A stretch of 64,000 nucleotides of DNA from Amanita rubescens (Eukaryota; Basidiomycota; Agaricomycetes; Agaricales; Amanitaceae): positions 115,457 to 179,456 of the forward strand of contig WION01000086.1 of the NCBI GenBank assembly GCA_015039365.1, given 5' to 3'. Position 1 is the stretch's first letter. Every line of letters starts with the position of its first letter. A program made the translations under genes and the position numbers. Below, piece after piece: positions 11,371 to 20,196 of the stretch. The notes under the pieces were generated by a model. It made no database searches, was not told the DNA's origin, and saw only the letters and a list, made by a program, of their open reading frames with translations.

Positions 11371-12906
11371 ATGCTTCCGGGGGAACCCCCCCTGCTAGAC
11401 CATCTTGGTCTTGCCAGTCAACGAAGATCCCGCTCTGCATCGCCGACCACTAGGCGAGCTGCCACCTTTTTTTCCTCTATATCCATAACACCCACAGATG
11501 GGAACGGTTCGTCCCTCCCAGAGGAAAGATGCTCACTGCCCTCCTCACAAGCACACGCAAACGTGTCTACCACGTTGCACAGGGCAACACCTTTGGATTT
11601 CCCACAGATCTTTGCCCAGGCCGTCCCTCCTTCCACCCATGCACCATGTCACATACCCGTTACTGTCAACACCCCCCAACCCCAGGGTTATAACACCGTT
11701 CCCCTTCCCGCAGTTCTGATCAATCCTTGCAACCCTGACTTCATGGCTAACTTTATTAACGCCATCATGCCGAGTATCACCAACATGATCACCACCCAGT
11801 TCCAAACCTGGGAACCTCAATACACCCACCCCCATGATCAACCTCAACCGGCCCGCCGCCTTCGAGGTGGAGCACCGTCAGACCCCCCATCCAGAATCCC
11901 CACACCTACTACTACCCCTGTCCCCTCCACCTTCCCTGAGCATGAAGAGGAAATTGATATCTGGAATGAACCCAAAACGCCCAGAACTGGATGTATTGAT
12001 AAAGCCAAATCAGAATTGCGATACAACCCGTTGCCGTCTAGGCCCAGGGACCCTGTTGATAACCCCTTTTCGGAACATAACCCGATCACAAGGACAACTT
12101 CACGCCTATCCTATCGCAGCAACCACAGCAGCAGAAAGGGTATCAGCAGTGAAAATAACGACAGCGATAGTGACATGGATGACTCAGACTCCGAAGAAGA
12201 TGACACTGTCACACTTGCGAGAGGCAACTTACAATTTGTCCTCGATCTAGGTCTTGAAACAAACGCCAACGCCATCCCGGGATTCATACACGAAGGCACC
12301 AAAGCTATACTAGACGACACTAACCCTTTTCGCTTCCTCCAAAGGGGCGAAATCGATATCGAAAATGTCAGTAACTTTGTCAAATACTTCTCATCCGACT
12401 TCATAAATTGGCGTACTTTGGGACACTTGATCTTCGACATCTTCGGATCTTGCAGGGTAGAAGGAGACAAGATGGACTTCATGCAATTCATGTACAAGCT
12501 CTCGGATCTCGCCACCAAGGCCGGCGATGATACGGTTGCAGGAATTCTAGAAAATATGGCAGGTTCCGACCACCTACTTAGAAAGGCTAACAACAGATTC
12601 GCCACGCTTGAAGACAGAGAAGCCAATCTCAGAAGTCAATTAAGAGGTAGGGATATTGAAATTAAAGGAGCTAACCATGAGATAGGTGCCCTTAGGGCTG
12701 AGAACCAACAACTCAAAGCCCAAATCGAAGACGCCACAGGAAGACGAAATGAGGATAGGATGGAAGTGGAGGATATGAAGATTGAATGGAAAAAGGCGGC
12801 AGATGACACTGAGGAGGAGATCTGCGATCTCCGCGCTCAAGTGAATAGCCTTAAATCCCGACTTACCGTCGCCACAGCCACAACCACAACCGGCGCTACT
12901 GTCTAG
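11371..12906 (+). CDS. Unknown protein with acidic centre and C-terminal coiled coil
   Basis: An uninterrupted 511-codon ORF. The first ~200 residues are Pro/Ser/Thr-rich with an RRLRGGAPS patch. Residues ~255-280 are strongly acidic (SDSDMDDSDSEEDD). Residues ~285-390 look globular. From ~400 to ~495 there is heptad-like sequence (RAENQQLKAQIED, RAQVNSLKSRL) indicating a coiled coil. No catalytic motif is visible. The ATG at 11,371 is the first in a long open frame. It sits between MITE-like repeats, so it could be a gag-like or cargo ORF of a mobile element, or a host gene of unknown function. I do not recognise the family. Confidence 0.6.
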   Translation: MLPGEPPLLDHLGLASQRRSRSASPTTRRAATFFSSISITPTDGNGSSLPEERCSLPSSQAHANVSTTLHRATPLDFPQIFAQAVPPSTHAPCHIPVTVNTPQPQGYNTVPLPAVLINPCNPDFMANFINAIMPSITNMITTQFQTWEPQYTHPHDQPQPARRLRGGAPSDPPSRIPTPTTTPVPSTFPEHEEEIDIWNEPKTPRTGCIDKAKSELRYNPLPSRPRDPVDNPFSEHNPITRTTSRLSYRSNHSSRKGISSENNDSDSDMDDSDSEEDDTVTLARGNLQFVLDLGLETNANAIPGFIHEGTKAILDDTNPFRFLQRGEIDIENVSNFVKYFSSDFINWRTLGHLIFDIFGSCRVEGDKMDFMQFMYKLSDLATKAGDDTVAGILENMAGSDHLLRKANNRFATLEDREANLRSQLRGRDIEIKGANHEIGALRAENQQLKAQIEDATGRRNEDRMEVEDMKIEWKKAADDTEEEICDLRAQVNSLKSRLTVATATTTTGATV

Positions 12907-12927
12907 TGTTTCTATTTCCAGTCTCTC

Positions 12928-13936
12928 AGGACCGAAAAAGACCGGAACCGGACCGGACCAGGACCAATTTGGACCGGACTGCAGTCTCAGGTCTTAGGAG
13001 GTCCAAGGGCAGTCCAGTTCCGGTCTTTTTAAATTTTTAAAATCAAAAAAACCGCAAAAGACCGGTCTAGACCGGTCCTAGACCGCTAATTGTCACATGT
13101 GACCAACACAGTCATGTTCTCCTATATTTTAGCTTTTTTTTGAGTATTGAAACATAAAAAACGGTTGAGATTTGAGTTCACAGTAGTAAAGTTTGTCTAA
13201 AGTTATATATAACATGTGAATTTTGAGAACATCTGTTGTTGCAACACTCCAGGTAAGGTATTCTGAAATTAACTAATCTAGGTATGCTCTATTACATCTA
13301 ATGGAACATAGTTGAACAGTGGGAGGGTGAGGGTCAGCAACACTGGGCTTCATTCTCTCTTTGGTGATCTCTTTGGCAATCTCTTTGGCAATGTTTGGCA
13401 GTCTCCTGGCATCATTAAAAATGGTTTAATGTGGCTTATCTGGAGTGCAACTGGGTGTGAGATGATGTGAGGGGGTGGAGTGGGGTCTAATGGGACAAGC
13501 TGAGCAGTGGGAGGGTGAGGGTCAGCAACACTGGGCTTCATTCTCTCTTTGGTGATCTCTTTGGCAATCTCTTTGGCAATGTTTGGCAGTCTCCTGGTAT
13601 CATCAAAAATGGTTTTATGTGTCTCATCTGAGTGCAGCTGGGTGTGAGAGGGTGTGAGAGGGTGTGAGAGGGTGAGGGTTAGGAACATATTGATATTTAT
13701 GAAGTTTTGTAGTTTTAAATTGTTGTATGGGAGACATAGGGACATAGAAACTAATGTAAGGATTAGTCTAGACCAGTCCAAGACCAGTCAAGACCAGTCA
13801 AGACCAGTCCAGACCAGTCCAAGACCGGTCCAGACCAGGACCAGTCCAGGACCGGTCTTAACCGGTCTTTTTTTTAAATTAAGACCGGTCTTGCGGTCTT
13901 AAGCGGTCCGGTTCCGGTCTTTTCGATATCAGGGAC
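12928..13936. mobile_element. hAT-like MITE with GGACCGGTCT subterminal repeats
   Basis: The left end reads cgaaaaagaccggaaccgg (12,933 onward) and the right end the complement ccggttccggtcttttcg (to about 13,925). The flanks tctcagga and atatcaggg are similar but not identical, a possible degraded 8-bp duplication. Subterminal regions are dense in GACCGGTC. A second, related half-element with the same motif follows at 13,937-14,000. Confidence 0.6.
13319..13690. repeat. 188-bp tandem duplication inside the MITE
   Basis: The block 'gtgggagggtgagggtcagc...ctctttggcaat' starts at 13,319 and again at 13,507. On the minus strand it is open in one frame (13,350-13,781), but the peptide is only the repeat read through; no domain is seen. 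Confidence 0.75.
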
Positions 13937-14037
13937 ACCGTGAGACCGGTCCGGTTTCGGTCTTTCCAAAAAAGGAAAAAAAACCGGACCGGACCGGACC
14001 TTGAATCACTAATCATATCGCAATAGGTAAGCTATTG

Positions 14038-14562
14038 CACCTGCTCATGCTGTGGATACGCTCTCGCGTAGACCTGTCTTCTTCGTCAAAGAGCGCTTGA
14101 CAAAGTAGACTAAGTCCAACGGACAAGTCAAACAATAGGTGAACAAATAAGCTAAGTGATAAGACGACTAGAAGTAGTCTTATCCTTGAGAGCGATAATG
14201 AACGGAGTAGAAACGACGTTCTTTAGGCGAGATGAGATGATATTGACAAACACAAACTAAGTCGAACTTAAGGTTCGATGTTACAGTACATCGGTTTATA
14301 TACACGTACAGAAACACAGCCGTATCGTAAGTAGAACAAGGGTGATAGCAAGTATAGGTAAAACAGGGGGCATAGGGGATGGTACGCGTATGAACAAGGG
14401 GTTGGGCATAGGGTAAATGAAATGGGGATCGATAAGGGAACGAGGTAGTCCGTTTGATGAACATAATGGGGATGTGACGAAGGGGTAGGCATATACGAAA
14501 AAGTAAGCATGTCCGATGTGTCATGTAATCATAATGTAGGAGTCCGTACCATGTTTGTAACA
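14038..14562 (-). repeat. 3' LTR of the chromovirus
   Basis: Begins on the minus strand with TGTTACAAAC at 14,562 and follows the other two LTR copies closely to about 14,090 (gagcgcttgac). The last ~50 bp do not match the other LTRs' TGATCATAACA end, so this end is truncated or replaced. It includes a TATA-like 'gtttatatacacg' near 14,290. The purine-rich minus-strand tract just upstream (about 14,565-14,580) fits a polypurine primer. Confidence 0.75.
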
Positions 14563-14690
14563 CTAGCTCTCCTCTACGTTGTTGACCGCAACAACAATAT
14601 GCGGGTATCCTCTAGGTGTCAAGGTTGTGGTGGGCGTTTTCATCGTCATAAGGATGATAGCCGGCTGAGTTGTCGACGAAGACGTCGAAG

Positions 14691-15794
14691 TCATTCGTCT
14701 TGGTTCCATCCTCCTGTGTTCCAGTCGGTGGGTGTGTCCGTGTACGTTTGGATGAGTTCTTCGTTGTTGGCCTCAAGCGAGTTGAGGAGCTTGTGGAGAA
14801 CCTTGAGGCGTCGGTTCTCTTCTTTGAGGAGCTTGATGATGCGCTCCTTTGATTCGTCGTCGGGACGAGGGACCATTGATGGTAAGGATGTGGCGGCGAA
14901 AAGCTGGACGACCATCGAAGGCGCCGATGCTAAAGGCGGTGGGGGTGGACGTCGGAGCGCCGTTGGAGATGGTGGGGGTCTGTTGGGTCTGTTCTGCGTT
15001 CCCTTCCATAGTCGATAGAGGTTATGCTGGGGAATGAGCGAGCGTCCGAGGTTCTTAAATCTTTCAGCGGTCTGGGCGACGGGCGTGGAAGGTATAAGAT
15101 TCTGATGGAGATCTAATTCCATCATGACGTGAGCAACTTCTTCATAGGCGTTGTGAGAGAGTTGCTGCGGTTTAGCTCCTTTGGTAAACAGATCTTCTGT
15201 CCATGCGGTAGTCCGTCTAGAAGCTTCGGCGATCTCCTTGATTCGATCTGCTAGATCTGCTAAGGCGATTGCTCCGATTTCGGTTCTGTTCGTGAGTTCC
15301 AAGATATGCTGTGCGTCTGGTGCGATCCTGTGAGGGTTAGAGCTGTGATGGATGGCGACGAGATCGTTGGGGTCGTCGTTAAGGATGAATGGAGGGTGTA
15401 TTTCATTCCTGACGTCTAAGATGGCTTGTTCGTAGAAGCGTTCTACGTCAGAAGTGAGGATTCGACGTAAGAGGTCGATTCCAAATTGGTGGATGGTGCA
15501 TCCATGAGAGAGTTTGGTGTACCATTCCATACGATCTAGGTTGGTCCAGATTTCTATAAGATCTGCGCAGTGATAGTTGTATCGTTCTCGAGCGTTGACG
15601 ATGATTGCCTTGGCGAGTCTTGCGTCTGAGAGAATGCGCCAGAGTCTGGTAAGTCGTTCCAGTTCCTGAGAATTGATTGGCAGGCCGGAAAGTCTTTTAA
15701 TGTCGTCAATAGTCTTTCGCATAAGAGCTGAGCTGTGATAATCTGCGAATGTCGTAAAGATCGTCTGAGGTTCAAGGGGAGTGATGTCTGCCAT
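14691..15794 (-). CDS. Extra ORF downstream of pol in the chromovirus
   Basis: The frame is open from 15,917, but I prefer the ATG at 15,794 (MADITPLEPQ), 34 nt after the pol stop, giving 367 codons. Residues ~1-240 look helical and globular. ~270-310 is Pro-rich (PPPSPTALRRPPPPP), and the end is a coiled coil (KERIIKLLKEENRRLKVLHK) followed by an acidic, Trp-containing tail. There is no zinc knuckle, TM segment or protease motif. Its position after the chromodomain and before the LTR, and its intact frame although pol is broken, suggest a structural or accessory element protein. The function is unknown; it is not a second gag by any visible motif. Confidence 0.7.
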   Translation of the reverse strand: MADITPLEPQTIFTTFADYHSSALMRKTIDDIKRLSGLPINSQELERLTRLWRILSDARLAKAIIVNARERYNYHCADLIEIWTNLDRMEWYTKLSHGCTIHQFGIDLLRRILTSDVERFYEQAILDVRNEIHPPFILNDDPNDLVAIHHSSNPHRIAPDAQHILELTNRTEIGAIALADLADRIKEIAEASRRTTAWTEDLFTKGAKPQQLSHNAYEEVAHVMMELDLHQNLIPSTPVAQTAERFKNLGRSLIPQHNLYRLWKGTQNRPNRPPPSPTALRRPPPPPLASAPSMVVQLFAATSLPSMVPRPDDESKERIIKLLKEENRRLKVLHKLLNSLEANNEELIQTYTDTPTDWNTGGWNQDE

Positions 15795-15828
15795 GATTCG
15801 ATGACTGCTAGGGCTAATTGGGTTGTTA

Positions 15829-18800
15829 TCATCGCTTCTGTTGCGAATATTCGTCAAGGATATCCTCGGCGTTTGACAAGTTCTTTTGGGGTTCCCAAGT
15901 GTTTTCGCTTGTATCATAGCCTTTCCATTTGACGAGAAACTGTAATTGACGTCCGATCTTTCGGTGTGCGAGAATAGCTTCTATTTCATATTCTTCTGAT
16001 CCTTCTATCAGATCGGGTGGTGGACGTGTGTCGTTAGGTCCATGGAATTCTGTTTCTTTGAATGGCGATAGTAGACATGCGTGGAAAACGCTGTGTATCT
16101 TCCATTGTTTTGGTAAGTCTAGTTGATAGGTGACAGGTCCTAAGACTTTCTTTATCTTGAAGGGTCCTTCTCGTTTAGGTGCGAGTTTACGTGATTGATA
16201 AGGAATGCGTAGGTTCTTTGAATCTAGCCAAACCTTTTCTCCTTCTTTGAACGGTTTAGAGTGTTTCATCGTTCGTTGTGCCATTTTGAGGCGTGCAAGG
16301 TCGTGTGCTGCCAGAGCTTCTTCTCTTGCTTTGATCAGGAGTCTGATGCGTTCGTCTGCTACAGGGGTAGCTGACTGTTCTGTAACCTGGGGTAGTGCCA
16401 CAGGGTTAGATCCATACATGAGATAGAACGGTGATTGTTTCAGTTCTTCATGCGTTCTAGAATTATGAGCGAATTGCGCGATAGGAAGTATCTTATTCCA
16501 TTTGTCTGGTTCATAGGCGCAGAATATGCGGAGGTATACTTCAAGTACGGCGTTATAGCGTTCCGTTTGTCCATCTGTTTGAGGGTGAAAGGTGGTGCTC
16601 ATCTTGTGTTTGATCTGAAGTGCGCTAGTTATCCCTTTGAAGACTTTTGCTGCGAATTGCGGTCCTCTGTCAGATATCATAATGTCTGGTAGTCCGAAGT
16701 TCTTGAAAACTTCTTTGATGTAGAGGTCGGCGGTTTCAGCTGATGTAATAGTTTTAGGACATAGAATTACTCCCTTTGAAAGTCCTTAGTCGACCACGAC
16801 AAAGATAGAATCAAAACCGTCACTAGGCGGTAGATCGGTGATGAAATCCATAGTGATCTGTTGAAATGGTCGGTGTGCGTGGGATTTAATCGGCATCAGG
16901 GGTGCGGCGGTGGGGTGTGTATTAGGTTTCATCTGTTGACAGGTAAGACATCCGTCGATAAAACTTTTGACAAGTGTTGTCATTCTAGGCCACCAGTAGT
17001 GTTCCCTCAGTAGGCTAAGTGTTTTGAAGAATCCAGGGTGTCCTGCACTCGGTGCTTCATGGTATTCTTTAATAATAAATCGGCGAAGATCGGAGTCCAT
17101 TGGAACGTATGCCTTGTTTTTGAATAGGATGATTCCGTTGTCTTCGGTCCAATTGGTGATTGCTGTGCAGAGAGGCGCTGTTCCTTTCTCCTTTAAGCAT
17201 CTTCTAATAGTTTCAGCAAACTCATCAGTTTGAGTTGCGTTCTTTACTTGATCTCGGAGATCTTCGGCGATGACTTGAATGAATAATGAGTCAGGGAGCA
17301 TTGTGACTGTTTCGTCATCTTCTTCTCCATTAGTGTGATCAGGTCGGCAGGATAAGGCGTCCGCTTGAGTTAATTTTGCTCCAGGTACATGAATTAGTTG
17401 GTAATTATATCTTGAAAGATTATTCCACCATCTTGCTTGTCTAGCTGTGAGACGTTGTGGTGCACGGTAATAGGTTAAGTTCTTGTGATCGCAGTGTATA
17501 GTGAGTGTGTGTTCTGCTCCAAGCAGTAGATATTTCCATTCGTCAAGGGCGTAAATTATGGCAAAGAGTTCTCTGTCGTAGATTTGCCAATTTCGTTCAG
17601 TAGGCGTAAGTGCGTGTGAGAGATATCCACAAGGGTGTAAGTCTCCGTTTTCGTCTTTCTGCATTAAGGCGGCTCCGACAGCCCATTTAGATGCGTCCGT
17701 TTCGAGTATGAAAGGTTGATTGACATCTGGCATCTTTAGTACTGGTGCTGTTACGAAACTTTCCTTTAATGAGTCGAAGGCGACTCTACATTCTAGTGTC
17801 CATTCCCATATCTTGTTTTTCTTCGTTAAGTCATGAAGGGGTCGTGCGAGGTGCGCGAATCCGGATATGAAACGTCTGTAGTAATTTCCAAATCCAAGAA
17901 ACGAGCGTACTTGTTTAACTGTTGTTGGAGGGGGCCAGTCTCTGATTCCAGCGAGTTTTATTGGATCCATTTTTATTGTGTCTTTTGTGATTATCATGCC
18001 TAAGAAGTCCACTTCTTCGGCGGCAAATTTGCATTTTTCAAGTTTCAGGTAAAGATCGTGTTCTTTTAGTTTTGCGAGTACTAGCTTTGTTCTTTTCTCG
18101 AGTTCTTGTTTGTTGCGCGCGTGTATCAAGATGTCATCCATGTAAATGGCGATCCATCCTTCGTTCATGAAGTCCCTGAAGTAATCGTCCATCATAGCTT
18201 GAAATGTTGCTGGTGAATTGCGTAATCCAAAGAACATAACCGTCGGTTTGAATAGTCCTTTATTCGTGATGAATGCGGCTTTCCATTCATCTCCTTCTTT
18301 GATACGAACATTGTTGTATCCCCATCTGATATCTAGTTTCGTAAAGTATTGTGATCCTTTAAGTTGTAGCATCAGATCGGATATGAGTGGTAAGGGGTAA
18401 GAGTTTGGTTTCGTATGTTCGTTCAAGTATTGGTAGTCTTGGCAGGGTCTGAGTGTTTTGCTATCCTTCTTTTCGACATAAAAGAATGGCGCTGCCTGCG
18501 GAGATTTGGATGGTCGTATATATCCTTTAGCTAGTTGTTCTTTGATCCATTCGTCAAGCGTATTTTGTTGTAATGGCGATATTGGGTAGATCTTCCCTTT
18601 CTTTGGTATAAAATCTTCGCGAAGTTCAATTGCGTGATCCCATGATCTTCGGTCAGGGAATCATTCTGACGCTTGTTTTTCAAATATCTCTTTCCATTCA
18701 AGATACTCAGGAGGTAGCGTGATTTCCTTCTGATCGGTGTTGTACTTATGTTCCATTTGTTGAGCTGGTGAATAGCAATTAATTGTGATCTTGTCATAAT

Positions 18801-19437
18801 CTTCTTCAGTCCATCTTCCTATGTCTTCAAATGGTGGTTTCCAACGTAGACTCTTTTCTTCTGGTCCTTTGTGTGACAACAAATACCGAATTACGACATC
18901 TTCTTCCCATTTAGGCATTGCTTCTTCATCAAGTCGATGCAAGATGCTCCATATTGATGCCTTCCATTCGTCTTCTTTGGAGTTACGGAACTCCAGAGTT
19001 CTATTCCTCCAGCTTATGATTGGGTCATGCTTCTCGAGCCACGGAAGCCCCAGTATTAAGTTTTGATCGCCAAGTGAAGTGACCAAGAACCATTCGGTCA
19101 TCTTCTTTCCATTGATATCGATGGTGATCAAACACTTGTCAGAAATTTCTCCATTCGTATTATATGTGCCGTCAACGTTCTTGACTCGGATTGGTCTTGC
19201 GAGTTTCTTCTTTCTCCATTTGTGCGCGATTGATGAATTAATAAATAAACCTTCTGCACCGCTGTCGACCAGTGCAGTCATTGATTCAGTGTTGTCTTCG
19301 GTTTCAACTTCGAGAGGAATAGATAATCGATTGCTTGAAATAGAACGTACTATTACAGGTGATATCGAAAGATCGTCCTTTGGAGTTGAATCCGAAGTTA
19401 TGGGACAGGCATCCACTGACATGTGTCCCACTGTCAA
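15829..19437 (-). pseudogene. pol: Chromovirus pol: protease-RT-RNaseH-integrase-chromodomain
   Basis: Domains in order are: aspartic protease with ALVDSGAEGLFIN (about 19,270); RT with the catalytic YMDDILIHA (about 18,140); RNaseH with ETDASKWAVGAAL (about 17,700); the integrase HHCC finger with HPGFFKTLSLLREHYWWPRM and CLTCQQ (about 16,940-17,030); the integrase core with DFITDLPPSDGF, SDRGPQF and HPQTDGQTER; and a C-terminal chromodomain with FLVKWKGYDTSENTWEP (about 15,900). Two in-frame stops break it: TGA at 18,661-18,663, just before 'FPDRRSWDHAI' where Arg is expected, and TAA at 16,786-16,788, within 'VVVD_GLSKG'. Both could arise by C-to-T changes. The frame otherwise stays open, so inactivation is recent. 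Confidence 0.92.
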
Positions 19438-19573
19438 AAATCCGGTTTATCCGCGTTGATAAGGAGGTTGATACGTTGATCTGGAGAGAGTTTCTTTAAC
19501 ATAGCGTGTATCGTTCTGTCGCTAGTGTCTTCTTCTTCTTCTTGTTCTTGCTGGCTAGACTCTTCGCAGTACT
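19434..19573 (-). CDS. Gag-pro linker segment, cut by the nested DNA element
   Basis: An acidic stretch (EESSQQEQEEEEDTS) leads to a helical segment (MLKKLSPDQRINLLI) and stops with TGA at 19,434. The protease frame lies at -1 relative to it, and the sequence GATTTTTGA spans the switch. Its 5' part is cut off at about 19,573 by the inserted element; the continuation is at about 26,320. This would be the C-terminal part of the gag or gag-pro linker. Confidence 0.55.
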
Positions 19574-19652
19574 TTGCAGTCCACCCCCCATTCCTCGAGG
19601 AATCCATGGATTCCATGCGGAATTTTGCGGAATAACACCCTACTTTTAACAA

Positions 19653-20196
19653 ATAATGGTATACAACACCCCTACTATATTGATTATGTAATTTTATGAT
19701 GTTTTCACACCTAAAACCTCATTTAAAGGGAATATACATGTGTGTATAGGCATTTATAAGCTCTTTTCTTGCTTGTTTTGATCCTGATGACCATTAATGA
19801 CATTTCCTAATGTTTGTACATGTAGTACATATCTAAAAACAGGCTTGTAATGAATGTATATGTATCTGAGAACTATTTTCTCACTTGTTTCAACTGCAAT
19901 GGTTATTTGTCATTGTTTGTACATGGATTACATATTACATGACTGTTACAGGGAACTATAATCACCAATGCTGTTTTTCACTGCTTGTACACATGCTACA
20001 CATCAAAAATAGACTAGCAGTGAATGTACATGCATCTGAAAGTTATTTTCTTGCTTGTTTCAACTGTGATGGTTATTTGTCATTGTTTGGACATGTATTG
20101 CATATTACAAACTGTTACAAGGAACTAAAAATTACAGATATAAGATAAATGTATTTCTAACTGAAGGCAGTTACCAAGTACATATACTACAGCTGG
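19653..20196. repeat. AT-rich subterminal region of the nested element
   Basis: A ~170-bp unit with 'ttcaactg[ct][ga]atggttatttgtcattgtttg[tg]acatg' repeats at 19,885-19,960 and 20,055-20,130, with further diverged copies at 19,760-19,830 and 19,970-20,010. No gene; probably the 3' flank of the transposase gene. Confidence 0.55.

Noticed and set aside
14180..14563. ORFs of ~80-127 codons in the LTRs (also 27,480-27,863 and 28,774-29,120)
   Set aside because: They recur in each LTR copy as chance open frames and overlap the LTR promoter region.
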